DNA of 64,000 bases, taken from positions 4,996 to 68,995 of the forward strand of contig JAYWFU010000104.1 in the NCBI GenBank assembly GCA_043778625.1. Reading direction: 5' to 3'. Origin of the DNA: JACMRI01 sp043778625 (GTDB lineage Bacteria > Bacteroidota > Bacteroidia > UBA4408). The position numbers and the translations under genes are program-made. Positions 43,382-52,567 of this stretch are shown piece after piece. The notes beneath the pieces are model-generated. The model ran no database searches and was not told the origin of the DNA. It saw nothing but the letters and a program-made list of their open reading frames with translations. How positions within the stretch are numbered: position 1 is the stretch's first letter; every line of letters starts with the position of its first letter.

Positions 43382-45028
43382 CTATTTTTGCACTACCATT
43401 TTTTTAATAATTATAGTTCCGTCTTGAGTAGTAATTTTAATACAATACAATCCGTTACTTAATTCGCTAGTAGTAATATCATAAGTTGTAGCCCACGTAG
43501 TACATTCGTTTATAACTGTGCCCGTAGGGCTATAAAGTGTTAGTGTTGTAGCGCCCGCCAATGCTGATAAATTTAACGTGCAATTATTAGTTGCAGGGTT
43601 AGGGTACAAGGCAATGTCTTTAGCGGTTAATTTACCCGTAGCGGTTACACAATTATTAATGGTAATAGTGCTACTAGTAGGTACACTACTACCCGTAGCA
43701 TTACTTGCCGTAAGTGTTATTGTATAAGTGCCTGGGGTATTGTAAGTAAATACAGGGTTGGCAACAGTACTAAAATCAGGCGCTGCACCATTAGCAATCC
43801 AACTCCAAGTACTTGGGCTGTTACTAGAACTATCGTTGAATGTAATAGGTTGAGTTTCGCATTTATTTGTAGTAGTGTCAGTATAACTTGCTATGGGAGG
43901 GATATTGGTTACCCCCGTGTTTTTAGTATACCATATTGGCGATGTCCAAATTACATTGCCATCAGTTTGTGTTATGCGTAAGTAGTAATAATTAGTACTG
44001 TTATTAGCTACCACAGGCGTGTAGTTAAGTATAGCCGTAGTTACTGTTTTAACAATAGTTGGAGTAATACCACTACCCGGTACACCACTGTACACTTCTA
44101 TTTTGGACACATTATCGCCCGCATCAGCATCAGTAATAGTAGCGCTTAATGTAGGGTTAGTAGCTTGCTCAATTATGCTACCCATAACTTGATTATTAAT
44201 AGTGTAGTCAACTTTTGTATTCCAATCGTCAGAAGCATAAAAACGCATTTTACGCATTGCCTCCAGTAATGCAGGCTGTGTAAGCTCGGTAGCCATAATT
44301 ACTAACCTCCCTGCCTGCGACCGCCCAAACACTGAGTTGTGGGTGTCGTGGTCGAGGCCTGCACCCAAATGATAGCCTTGCGCCAAAGCAGCATGATAGC
44401 GTATGGCGTAGGTTGATGTACTATTATCAGTATAAGTAGTGTTGGTTGAAAAAGCTGGGCCACTACGCAATGCCCCACCTATTACACAACTATCAGCAAG
44501 GGAGGTATAGGTAGTAAAAAAATTACTATAATCGCTTGCTTGTGGGTGTGCCAAGTAAGCAAAAGCACCTGGTTTTTTAGTTATTGTTTTCCATAAATTA
44601 ATGTAATCGTTTTGCGCCACAAACACATCGTAGTTGTTAGGAATCCAACTTATTAAAGAATCGTAACCATATATTAGCACGTGCCCTCCGTTAGATATAA
44701 CGCCAAACTCCATACCGTATAACGCCACAAAAGCTCCGTTAGTTGTGGCCGCTTGTGCATCATTCCAACCTTTATGGTAGTTAGCAGGTGTCATTTGTAC
44801 CGAGGTGTAATGGTTATGCTCCGAAACACCATAAAAATCAATATGCTGTGATGCTTTAGCATACACAAATGCTTGATAAGGAGTAGTCATAAGTGATGTA
44901 GCACTATCCTTATTACCATCGGAATAAGACGTGTGTGCATGTATATTGCCGTAATAATAATTATAGCTTTGACCATTAACTAATGTTGCACTACACAATA
45001 TTAATAATGCAAGGAATACATATTTCAT
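43382..45028 (-). CDS. Secreted PHP/CehA-type metallohydrolase with PKD and type IX sorting domain
   Basis: A 548-residue exported protein (signal ending LVNGQ, about 20). The PHP phosphoesterase domain (25-270) has metal-ligand motifs NIHAHTSYSDG (His30, His32), YGVSEHNHY (Glu70, His71, His73), AYLAHPQ and GLDHDTH, as in the CehA/McbA subfamily, so it probably cleaves phosphate or carbamate esters outside the cell. A PKD domain (375-455, PSTWSWI, YTITLTASN) follows, then a type A sorting domain (ALYPNPATNN, SNGLYCIKI). It stands alone; the substrate is unknown. Confidence 0.85.
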   Translation of the reverse strand: MKYVFLALLILCSATLVNGQSYNYYYGNIHAHTSYSDGNKDSATSLMTTPYQAFVYAKASQHIDFYGVSEHNHYTSVQMTPANYHKGWNDAQAATTNGAFVALYGMEFGVISNGGHVLIYGYDSLISWIPNNYDVFVAQNDYINLWKTITKKPGAFAYLAHPQASDYSNFFTTYTSLADSCVIGGALRSGPAFSTNTTYTDNSTSTYAIRYHAALAQGYHLGAGLDHDTHNSVFGRSQAGRLVIMATELTQPALLEAMRKMRFYASDDWNTKVDYTINNQVMGSIIEQATNPTLSATITDADAGDNVSKIEVYSGVPGSGITPTIVKTVTTAILNYTPVVANNSTNYYYLRITQTDGNVIWTSPIWYTKNTGVTNIPPIASYTDTTTNKCETQPITFNDSSSNSPSTWSWIANGAAPDFSTVANPVFTYNTPGTYTITLTASNATGSSVPTSSTITINNCVTATGKLTAKDIALYPNPATNNCTLNLSALAGATTLTLYSPTGTVINECTTWATTYDITTSELSNGLYCIKITTQDGTIIIKKMVVQK

Positions 45029-45053
45029 TATTGAAATTTAATAATTTAATTGA

Positions 45054-45081
45054 ACTTATTTTATTGCAAAATAAAATAAGT
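45054..45081 (-). terminator. Possible AT-rich terminator
   Basis: ACTTATTTTATT and AATAAAATAAGT form a 12-bp stem around GCAA, 37 bases past the stop of the gene ending at 45118. The stem is weak and the following T-run is short. Confidence 0.4.
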
Positions 45082-45117
45082 ATTCTAAAGAAATTTAGTG
45101 TATTAAAATACTAAATA

Positions 45118-46254
45118 TTATTCTGTTACACATTTTAGTACTTGTGTTGCCAAGCCTTGTTGCAACTGTGCAATATATAATCCTTTGGGTAAATGACTAA
45201 GGTTAATAGTTTGATTAGTGTTATTAATTAATTCGTTAATAACCGTTTTGCCTGCCCCGTCTATCACTACTAATGTGGTAGCAACGGTAGTTGTTTTGTT
45301 TATAATTAATTGATGTGAAGTGTTGCTATAATACATGGTTACCCCATCAATTTTAGTTAAACTAGGCAAGGCATTTGTTGGATTAAGTTTTTGATATTCC
45401 ACCGTAGTAAGCAACCCAAGTGTTGTGGGGTTGGTGGAGTTATAGGTAACTTTTAGTACAGGTTCTTTTTTGCCTGCTACTATCCACTTGTATTCTGTAA
45501 TGTATTGTGTAAATATAATACCTGGCAATGCCCCAGCAATGCCCGATTTTAGTTTTAACGAATCGTTTAGCACGCTATACGATTTTACACGCAAGCAGTT
45601 AAACGTACCTAGCGGAGTAGTTACCATGCCCCAGCCATCTACTTGGTTGTAGCGGTGTCGTTTCTCTTCTACAAAAGCTACATTGGGTACATCAATTTTC
45701 CAGGTACTGTAACAGCTATCTACATTACCATAATTTAATGGGAATTTAAACCACACGTCCATATCGTATTGTGGGTCGAGTGCTACTGAAAGTGGTAACC
45801 CATTAACCATTGCGCCAAAACCTGTTTGCGCATACAAGCGCTCAGGGTTAGGATTGATGATAGGTATTACGGGCTTATTAGGGTTTTTGTAAAAACCATA
45901 TACCTTAGTTATTTGTATGGGCGATAGCGCGGGCAACGGAATATCATCAATTTTAATGGCTACATCCGAACTATTTTTGGTTATTTGATTATTAAAATAT
46001 AATTGATAGGCTATGGGTGCCGAGGTTACACTTACAAAAGTATCTAAGCGCGTAGTGGTTGAATTTAACTGCGAAAAATCCCACATAAAATCAGCTCCTG
46101 TAAGCGTAGCGTCAACACCGTTTAGGTTAGTGGTAATGCCCATATACACCGTGTCTTGTGCCTTGGGCATATCAGTACGTTTTATGGTTATTTGCGCAAG
46201 GCCTAGCTGTGCAGTAAGCATTAATAGTGCGGTAGTTATTGGTTTACTGTTCAT
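45118..46254 (-). CDS. Secreted protein with a degenerate type IX sorting domain
   Basis: A 378-residue exported protein with a signal ending LGLAQI (about 22). The body has many beta strands (VWFKFPLNYGNVDSCYSTW, GWGMVTTPLGTFNCLRVKS), resembling uncharacterised Bacteroidota surface proteins; no catalytic motif was found. The last 75 residues keep the sorting-domain fold (TLVVIDGAGKTVINELI, LPKGLYIAQL) but the usual YPNP opening is replaced by YYSNTSHQL. Export through type IX is therefore less certain than for its neighbours. Confidence 0.65.
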   Translation of the reverse strand: MNSKPITTALLMLTAQLGLAQITIKRTDMPKAQDTVYMGITTNLNGVDATLTGADFMWDFSQLNSTTTRLDTFVSVTSAPIAYQLYFNNQITKNSSDVAIKIDDIPLPALSPIQITKVYGFYKNPNKPVIPIINPNPERLYAQTGFGAMVNGLPLSVALDPQYDMDVWFKFPLNYGNVDSCYSTWKIDVPNVAFVEEKRHRYNQVDGWGMVTTPLGTFNCLRVKSYSVLNDSLKLKSGIAGALPGIIFTQYITEYKWIVAGKKEPVLKVTYNSTNPTTLGLLTTVEYQKLNPTNALPSLTKIDGVTMYYSNTSHQLIINKTTTVATTLVVIDGAGKTVINELINNTNQTINLSHLPKGLYIAQLQQGLATQVLKCVTE

Positions 46255-46336
46255 AATTTAAGTTAATTAATAATTTACAATGAATGGTTAATACTGTTTA
46301 CTTACTGAATAAGCGTCTTACACGAGTTTTGTTTAT

Positions 46337-46507
46337 TTAAAATAGGTGTCTTTTAACAATTATTTTTTTTTCTAACACTTCAATACGTTTAAGTAATTGT
46401 TCAATTAGCAATTGTTGTTGTTCGTTTTTTAATTTTTCGGTTTAATGTTGTGCATTAAGTTCTTTTATTGCTTCAATTAATATGGGAGTAAATTTGCTAT
46501 CATCTAC
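46337..46507 (-). pseudogene. Decayed C-terminal tail of an S74-type fibre protein
   Basis: Read on the minus strand, this segment gives VDDSKFTPILIEAIKELNAQ, nearly identical to VDYSKFTPILIEAIKELKAE near the end of the protein at 47907-52199. A TAA at 46442-46444 then breaks it, and the frame continues as a coiled coil (EQLLKRIEVLEKKI) to a second stop. It is the tail of a lost paralogue and shows that the region 46.3-52.2 kb was duplicated. Confidence 0.75.
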
Positions 46508-46524
46508 GTTTTGTAGTATTGGTA

Positions 46525-47046
46525 TTAATACGCACGAATGGTACTTGCGTTTACTTCCATTAAGTCGCCTTTTTGCTTGAGCACAGCTATACCTAGGTCT
46601 AGGGCTTCTTGCTCCAATTCGGCATAAAAACTAAAACTAGCTAAGCCACAGTATATGGTATAGTCAGCATAATCAGGATTAAGTGCTCTAAAATTTGGTA
46701 CTTTACTTTCCACCAGCTTTATAAGGTCGTTTTTGTGCGCTTTGTATTTACATTCGATAAGTGCTATGCTATTACCGTTGTACATTACCACATCAAATTC
46801 GTCCTGTAGGCGTTTGGTACGTTGTTTTACGTTACGGTCCACATAATCGTAACTAATGCCCGCAAACAATTTAGACGTTTCAAGAGCGTTATAAAAATAA
46901 TATTCGGCAAAGTCACCGTTGTTATGCCCTACATTTGATAATTCCCTGCTTGTGCGCTCTACTTGTGCTTCAGTTTGGGCAAAACGCAAAGCGTTTTGGG
47001 CTATAAGTTCTGCTAATGATTGCTCTATTCTATCTATACGTTCCAT
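46525..47046 (-). CDS. PD-(D/E)XK nuclease-like protein (copy 1)
   Basis: A 173-residue protein with a coiled-coil N-terminus (1-40), then GHNNGDFAEYYFYNAL, and the nuclease core Asp85 (DEFDVVMYNG) and Glu98-x-Lys100 (ALIECKYKAH). Small proteins of this type are common in Bacteroidota and cyanobacteria; targets are unknown. It is a tandem paralogue of the gene at 47179-47748: the cores are nearly the same and both end GDLMEVNASTIRAY. No methylase or toxin partner is adjacent. Confidence 0.75.
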   Translation of the reverse strand: MERIDRIEQSLAELIAQNALRFAQTEAQVERTSRELSNVGHNNGDFAEYYFYNALETSKLFAGISYDYVDRNVKQRTKRLQDEFDVVMYNGNSIALIECKYKAHKNDLIKLVESKVPNFRALNPDYADYTIYCGLASFSFYAELEQEALDLGIAVLKQKGDLMEVNASTIRAY

Positions 47047-47096
47047 GTGTAGTATATTTTTAATTTTAACACAAATATAATTATATTTTATACAAC

Positions 47097-47121
47097 AAAG
47101 GCTACCTATCAGGTAGCCTTT
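47097..47121 (-). terminator. Terminator, copy 1 of a duplicated hairpin
   Basis: AAAGGCTACCT and AGGTAGCCTTT pair around ATC. The hairpin and the bases on both sides (TATACAAC before, GTTTGTTATG after) are repeated at 47851-47875. It ends the gene with stop at 47179. Confidence 0.8.
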
Positions 47122-47178
47122 GTTTGTTATGTTTTAGCACAATGCACTAAGAAATTTATTCATTAAGATGGAGCTTAA

Positions 47179-47748
47179 CTAATACGCACGTATTGTACTT
47201 GCGTTTACTTCCATTAGGTCGCCTTTTTGCTTAAGTACTGCTACACCTAGGTCTAATGCTTGCTGTTCTAATTCAGAGTAAAAACTAAAGCTCGCTAAGC
47301 CACAGTATATAGTGTAGTTAGCGTAGTCGGTGTTGAGCTCTCTAAAATTACTTACCTTTTTTTCTACTAATTTCTTCAAGTCCTTTTCATGCGCTTTGTA
47401 CTTGCATTCTATTAAGGCTATGCTGTTGCCGTTGTACATTACTAAGTCAAATTCGTCTTCTAATCGGTGGCGTTTAATGTGTATGTTTTTGCTAATTGTG
47501 TCGTACTTAATTCCTGCAAATACCATAGTTTCGCTAAGCGAATTATAAAAATAATCCTCCGCATAATCGCCATTATTGTGCCCTATGTTAGATAGTAAAG
47601 CTTCCGTTTTAGCAAAACGCTCGTCGCCTTTGGCAAACAATGCTTTGGTTTCGGCAAAGCCTCTTTGTGTTTGGGCTTGGGCTTTTTGATTTTCGGCTTG
47701 CATTAGGAGTATGCTTGCCACTAGGTCTTTAAGTTCTTGGTCGGTCAT
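47179..47748 (-). CDS. PD-(D/E)XK nuclease-like protein (copy 2)
   Basis: A 189-residue paralogue of copy 1. The N-terminal coiled coil is longer and Gln/Ala-rich (LLMQAENQKAQAQTQRG). The core has GHNNGDYAEDYFYNSL, Asp101 (DEFDLVMYNG) and Glu114-x-Lys116 (ALIECKYKAH), with the same C-terminus GDLMEVNASTIRAY. Most differences between the copies lie in the N-terminus, as if target or partner recognition diverged after duplication. Function is unknown. Confidence 0.75.
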   Translation of the reverse strand: MTDQELKDLVASILLMQAENQKAQAQTQRGFAETKALFAKGDERFAKTEALLSNIGHNNGDYAEDYFYNSLSETMVFAGIKYDTISKNIHIKRHRLEDEFDLVMYNGNSIALIECKYKAHEKDLKKLVEKKVSNFRELNTDYANYTIYCGLASFSFYSELEQQALDLGVAVLKQKGDLMEVNASTIRAY

Positions 47749-47764
47749 GGGGATAGATTGGGTT

Positions 47765-47802
47765 TTAGATATTAGACACTAAATTTTAGACGTTAGATAT
47801 AT
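47765..47802. repeat. TTAGA-type short repeats upstream of PD-(D/E)XK copy 2
   Basis: TTTTAGATATTAGACAC and AATTTTAGACGTTAGAT contain four closely spaced TTAGA words. Similar words occur at 52027-52040 inside the coding start region of the fibre gene. Confidence 0.45.
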
Positions 47803-47850
47803 AGATGGTAGGTTTTTGTAAGTACAACAAATGTAGTTATTTTATACAAC

Positions 47851-47875
47851 AAAGGCTACCTGTCAGGTAGCCTTT
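47851..47875 (-). terminator. Terminator, copy 2 of a duplicated hairpin
   Basis: AAAGGCTACCT and AGGTAGCCTTT around GTC, differing from the copy at 47097 only in the loop. It lies about 30 bases after the stop of the fibre gene at 47907. Confidence 0.8.
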
Positions 47876-47906
47876 GTTTGTTATGTTTTAGCACAAGTCG
47901 TTATTT

Positions 47907-50900
47907 TTACTTACGTTTTAAGGCTTCTATTTCTTTGCGTAGTTCTTCAATAGCTTTTTTATCAGTATCGCGCTCAGCTTTTAGCTCTTTTATTGCTTCA
48001 ATAAGTATTGGAGTAAATTTGCTATAATCTACACCTTTGTAGCCATCGGCACTAGTGTTAATTAGTTGTGGGTACACTGCCTCTACCTCTTGGGCTATTA
48101 CGCCTACTTGTGTGCCTTGGCCAAAGCCTTTGTCTTTGTACTCGGCTTTCATATCGTAGGTTACGCCACGTAGCTTTAGCACATTGGTTAGTGCACCTTG
48201 CAAGGTAGTAACGTTTTGCTTATAACGAGCATCACTTGGGGTAATAGTACCACTGGCTAGTATGTTGCCTATTACGTGGAGTTTTTGGGTAGGAGCATTA
48301 GTACCCATACCTATGTTACCATTATCATAGCGAATAGCCAAACTATTAAGTGCAAGAGTTGATTCCATAACTAATACTTGATTTACTACATTACCTAGCG
48401 GGTTGTATTGAGATATTCTAAAATCTAAATCATCAGCTGCATTATCTTTAAAATCAATATAAGCTTTAGTAAAAGGTGTAGATAACTGATTACGGAATAT
48501 CTCCAATTGTCCATCAGTAGATATAATGGCTGAGCTTAGCCCATTACTATTTTCTGTAAGTACAGAACCATCTACCAAGTGGAGCTTTTGTGTGGGTGAA
48601 GCTGTACCAATACCTACGTTGCCAGTAGGTTGTATTACTATTGCGTGCGATGAGTTAGTTCTATTACCAATAGCGAAACTACCGTTAGCACTAAATCCTC
48701 CATAGGTACCTACAGATTCCAATACCCACTGTTGTCCACCTCCCCCTGTATTTTCTAATACAAAATCAACACTACCTGCTGGTGCCGCATCCTTAATATA
48801 TAACTTAGCGCTTGGCGCAGTAGTACCAATACCTATGTTACCCGATGGGGCTTGCAATGTCAAAGCTACATTTGGAAACGGTAAGGTAGAGTTCCAAAAA
48901 TGTAAATCTTTAGTGCCAGCGTTACTGTACATTTGCCAAGTATTGTTGTTTAAGCCTGCTGTTACGTTTTTAGCTAATGTTAAGCCAAAGTTATTTTCGG
49001 CAGTTTGTGTTATGTTTATTCGGTCGTCGGAGTTTACTAGCACGCTTAGTTTATTAGGGGGGGTTAATGTACCTATACCTACCGTGTGAGCAGCTGTTAG
49101 CACCATGGTTGTATTGTTAATTAAGTCGTTAGTATTATTTTGTTGGCTTACTGCTCCACCTGTTATGGGGAAATTAGCTATGCCCAACGACCCACTCGAA
49201 TGCTGATATATGGCACTACCTGCGTTAGATGACCCACCATCATGATCGCTTACAAACTTATTTAAAGTGGAGTTGTAATAGGTATTAAACCCTAAAAAGC
49301 CTCTGTAATTATAAAGGGCATAAGCCCCTGTGCCTGCCGCTAAATCTCCTAACGAGTGTAAAAATATCTTGCTAGGCTCAAACGTTCCGCCCACCATAAG
49401 GGTAGCATCATTTGTAGCGTCGGTAGATACGTGTAGTTTAGCACTAGGCGCAGTTGTACCAATACCTACATTAACTTTATTAGCGGCAGTACCGCCTAAT
49501 ATTAAGCTATTACTTGCACCTACTTTGGCATTGTAGCCTATGGCGGTAGCGTTGGTAAATATGCTATCAGTGGCATCGGCAAGCGCACCCAAAAAGGTGT
49601 TGTTGCCCGTAGTGCTTACAAAAGCACCTGAGTTGTAACCTATGCTTGTATTGTAGTTACCAGTGGTATTGTTATACAAGGCTGATAAACCCAATGCAGT
49701 GTTGTAGCTGCCTACAGTATTACGGCGTAGGTTAGTGTGGCCTAGCCCCACGTTTTCGTTACCTGTAGTGTTGTTAGCTAAGGCTTGGTCGCCCAATGCT
49801 ACGTTTAGCGTGCCTGTAGTGTTTTGCTTTAATGCAGCTGCCCCTACAGCAGTGTTTGCGCTGGCTAAGCTATTAGTTAATGCTAAAGCTCCGATGGCTA
49901 CGTTGCCTGCACCAGTGGTATTAAGCTGCAAAGTACCCGTACCCACTGCTGTGTTAGTAGTGCCTGTGGTATTTTGTGCAAGCGAAGCGTAACCGTAAGC
50001 GGTGTTTTGTGTACCTGTGGTGGCTGGGTTTAATGCACTTACGCCAAAAGCAGTGTTTTGTAATGCGTTGTTAATTAATCCGCTCTGTAAGCCATTACGC
50101 TTAAACACTACATCTTGGTTGTCAGTTGTGCCCATAAAGTTGATAGCCGAGTTAGTACCACTATTGCCTGTAAGCCCCCAAAACAAACCGTTAGTTGGGG
50201 TGCTGGCGGTAGAAGCTGGTATTACATCGCCATTGGCATCGGTACTTAGTACGCTTGCATTAGGTAAGTTGGTTAGGCGCAAACCACTGTTGCCTGTTGT
50301 GCCGTGGGTAATTTCTAACTTATTGTTGGGAGCATTTTGCCCAATGCCTACATTACCATTATTTAATATTGTTAGGCGAGATAAGTTGGGTGTAATATCA
50401 TATATTGCTAAACCATTTACATCAGTTTGTATTCTAAATAAATCGCCAGCGGTAACACTCATATCAATAACTGTGTTTGTTGTATTGAATAGGTTTATAC
50501 CATCGCCATTTATATCTAATTTCCGTATAGGGGTAGTTGTACCTATACCTACGTTGCCATTGCTTTCAATGCGCATTTTTTCAGTAGCCAAAATAACTCC
50601 ATTGTTGGTAGTTAAAAATTTTAAATTAGAACCTGCCTGTGTTGCGCTATGGTTTTCGGAAGTTTCACTTGTGATACCTGTTAACGAATTAGAAGTATTA
50701 AACGCTGTACCCAAATAACTTGCAAATGAAAGATAGCCCAAGCCGTCGCCTAACTGAAGAGGCGTTGGTGTGCTTAATGTGCCTCGTGCACCTTGCATGC
50801 CAAGCACACCGCCATAGGCAGGGGTTGTACTCATGTAATTAGTGTGGTATATACCTCTGTTATAGCCTTGGTCAACTACTTCTAATGTACCTGTTGGTGT

Positions 50901-52199
50901 AAACGGAGTACCTATGGCAACAGCACCAGTAGTAAAAATACGCATGTTTTCAACTCCGTTGGTTTTAAGTACAAAATCTTGCGCATCGGTTGTACCAATA
51001 AAATTAGTGCCTGCTACTGTGCCTGCATTGCCCTTGAGTAGCCATGCTTGGGCTTTAATACTATCAGTTATGGTAGTGTTGGTTACGTTGGGTGGTGTTG
51101 TCCAAGTTGGGGCTACACCTGCGCCTGCGCTAGTAAGCACTTGCCCAGTAGTGCCAGCAAGGGTGTTAGGCATTAGTGCACCTGTAAAGCGTAGGTTACC
51201 CGTTACATCCAACGGTTGGCTGGGCAATGCTTGGTTAATACCTACGTAACCAGTACCACTTAGTATGGTTATTTTTTCGGCACTGTTGGCCACTATGTGC
51301 AAGTCGCGCGCATTAAGTGTACCTAGTTTGTTAGTGGCACTGGCATTATTACCCTTGAGCAACCACGCTTGTGCGGCTATACTATCGGTAATAGTTTGTA
51401 GTATGTTTTGCCCGCCAATGTACAGGCTATCCATGTTGCTAACTCCTCCGTTAAATGTATTAGCAGTAATGCTATTGGTGGTTATTGTGTTGCTTTTTAG
51501 GGTATCAATTTGCCCGTTTTTAATGTAGGCATAGTTGGTGGTGCTACTATCTACTTTTAATATATTAATGTTAGCGTTGTTAATTATTGCTATATTGGTT
51601 ATGCTGGTGTCTACGGTTAATATATTAATTACGGCGTTATTAATGTTGGTATAATTAAATAGGGCAGTATCACCCTTGAGTATATTAATTATGGTGGTGC
51701 TGTTGCTATTCAAATATTTTTTAATGGCTTTGTTAAGCAAGGCGGTATCAATACTCTTGTCGCATAGATTTTTCCACGCCGTGCCGTTATAAAAATGGTA
51801 GCACGCGCTGTCGGTGTTATATATTAATAAGGCAGCTTCGGTGGTAGTGGTGGCTATGGCTAACATTGCGGGGGTGTTCATGCGTGGTGCCATAAAACCT
51901 TTGTCAGTTGCTTTTAGTTCCAATATAGCTTTGCTATTGGGGGTGGTGGTACCTATGCCTACGTTGTTTTGGGCTTGGGTGGTTACAAATGAACACGCAA
52001 CAATTAGTAGGGTTAGATAATAGTATTTAGATGTTAGACAGTACAGGCTAGATTTTATGCTGTTAGCTACTAGGCTTATGTGGCGGGTGATACCACCCCG
52101 CCCTGCGGGCACCCCTCCTAAAAAAGGAGGGGAACAGCATGGTGTGAGTGTGTTAGTTTGAGTGACTTGATTTGCGATGGTGAGTAATAGTGTTTTCAT
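47907..52199 (-). CDS. Large trimeric fibre protein with S74 intramolecular chaperone
   Basis: A 1430-residue surface or tail-fibre-like protein. A hydrophobic export signal lies unusually far in, at about 60-77 (YLTLLIVACSFVTTQAQ); residues 19-40 before it are translated from a palindromic repeat (52080-52142). The body has many VGIGTTTP-type strands and, at about 720-880, YadA-head-like repeats (NTAVGTGTLQLNTTGAG, NTALGLSALYNNTTGNYN). From residue 1322 a Peptidase S74/collagen-chaperone domain (SDARYKQNV, GVIAQEVEAVYPQL, SKFTPILIEAIKEL) ends in a coiled coil. In phage homologues the Ser releases the chaperone after trimerisation. No sorting domain is present, so the anchoring route is unclear. 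Confidence 0.85.
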   Translation of the reverse strand: MKTLLLTIANQVTQTNTLTPCCSPPFLGGVPAGRGGITRHISLVANSIKSSLYCLTSKYYYLTLLIVACSFVTTQAQNNVGIGTTTPNSKAILELKATDKGFMAPRMNTPAMLAIATTTTEAALLIYNTDSACYHFYNGTAWKNLCDKSIDTALLNKAIKKYLNSNSTTIINILKGDTALFNYTNINNAVINILTVDTSITNIAIINNANINILKVDSSTTNYAYIKNGQIDTLKSNTITTNSITANTFNGGVSNMDSLYIGGQNILQTITDSIAAQAWLLKGNNASATNKLGTLNARDLHIVANSAEKITILSGTGYVGINQALPSQPLDVTGNLRFTGALMPNTLAGTTGQVLTSAGAGVAPTWTTPPNVTNTTITDSIKAQAWLLKGNAGTVAGTNFIGTTDAQDFVLKTNGVENMRIFTTGAVAIGTPFTPTGTLEVVDQGYNRGIYHTNYMSTTPAYGGVLGMQGARGTLSTPTPLQLGDGLGYLSFASYLGTAFNTSNSLTGITSETSENHSATQAGSNLKFLTTNNGVILATEKMRIESNGNVGIGTTTPIRKLDINGDGINLFNTTNTVIDMSVTAGDLFRIQTDVNGLAIYDITPNLSRLTILNNGNVGIGQNAPNNKLEITHGTTGNSGLRLTNLPNASVLSTDANGDVIPASTASTPTNGLFWGLTGNSGTNSAINFMGTTDNQDVVFKRNGLQSGLINNALQNTAFGVSALNPATTGTQNTAYGYASLAQNTTGTTNTAVGTGTLQLNTTGAGNVAIGALALTNSLASANTAVGAAALKQNTTGTLNVALGDQALANNTTGNENVGLGHTNLRRNTVGSYNTALGLSALYNNTTGNYNTSIGYNSGAFVSTTGNNTFLGALADATDSIFTNATAIGYNAKVGASNSLILGGTAANKVNVGIGTTAPSAKLHVSTDATNDATLMVGGTFEPSKIFLHSLGDLAAGTGAYALYNYRGFLGFNTYYNSTLNKFVSDHDGGSSNAGSAIYQHSSGSLGIANFPITGGAVSQQNNTNDLINNTTMVLTAAHTVGIGTLTPPNKLSVLVNSDDRINITQTAENNFGLTLAKNVTAGLNNNTWQMYSNAGTKDLHFWNSTLPFPNVALTLQAPSGNIGIGTTAPSAKLYIKDAAPAGSVDFVLENTGGGGQQWVLESVGTYGGFSANGSFAIGNRTNSSHAIVIQPTGNVGIGTASPTQKLHLVDGSVLTENSNGLSSAIISTDGQLEIFRNQLSTPFTKAYIDFKDNAADDLDFRISQYNPLGNVVNQVLVMESTLALNSLAIRYDNGNIGMGTNAPTQKLHVIGNILASGTITPSDARYKQNVTTLQGALTNVLKLRGVTYDMKAEYKDKGFGQGTQVGVIAQEVEAVYPQLINTSADGYKGVDYSKFTPILIEAIKELKAERDTDKKAIEELRKEIEALKRK
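52080..52142. repeat. Palindromic repeat inside the fibre gene start
   Basis: Two hairpins, CCCGCCCTGCGGGC and CCCCTCCTAAAAAAGGAGGGG, follow each other within the first 40 codons of the fibre gene. Half-sites of the second also occur at 3691 and 3757. Confidence 0.65.
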
Positions 52200-52567
52200 G
52201 ATTATTTTGTTGTTTATTGAGTGAGTTATTAAATTATTTAGTGTGGTGTGTGTTTTGTTGTATTAATGTGTACGATATTTACTTAAACTGGCATTAATTT
52301 ACGCTTAATTGATATTTATTAATTACGTTTTTAATTTGTTATTGCTAAGTAAAGCATAAATAAATATACGACCAAATCTATTTAGAATTCGCTGGGATTT
52401 AGTTAAAATTCGTTGTGTAAGTATTAGTGCTACTATTAGTTTGAATTAGATTAGTGATGTTATAAGGTATGTTCTTGTTTCGTGAGGACACGAACCAAGG
52501 CGTATATAATTCGTGCTCTCACTAACTAATGTGTAATAGTACTATACGAATCAATATTTAATAGTAA
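52200..52567. other. Intergenic region upstream of the fibre gene
   Basis: About 368 AT-rich bases without a gene. They include a repeat copy at 52474-52501; otherwise only low-complexity sequence is seen. Confidence 0.6.
52474..52501. repeat. Copy of the TTTCGTGAGGACACGAACC repeat
   Basis: TTTCGTGAGGACACGAACC and AAGGC recur with small changes at 59760-59786 (TTTCATGAAGACACGAACC). TTTCGTG/CACGAA form a small palindrome. Confidence 0.6.

Noticed and set aside
50002..50718. Long plus-strand open frame opposite the fibre gene
   Set aside because: It is the antisense of a repetitive coding region, has no plausible domain and no start context; similar frames lie opposite the E2 genes and the OmpA gene.
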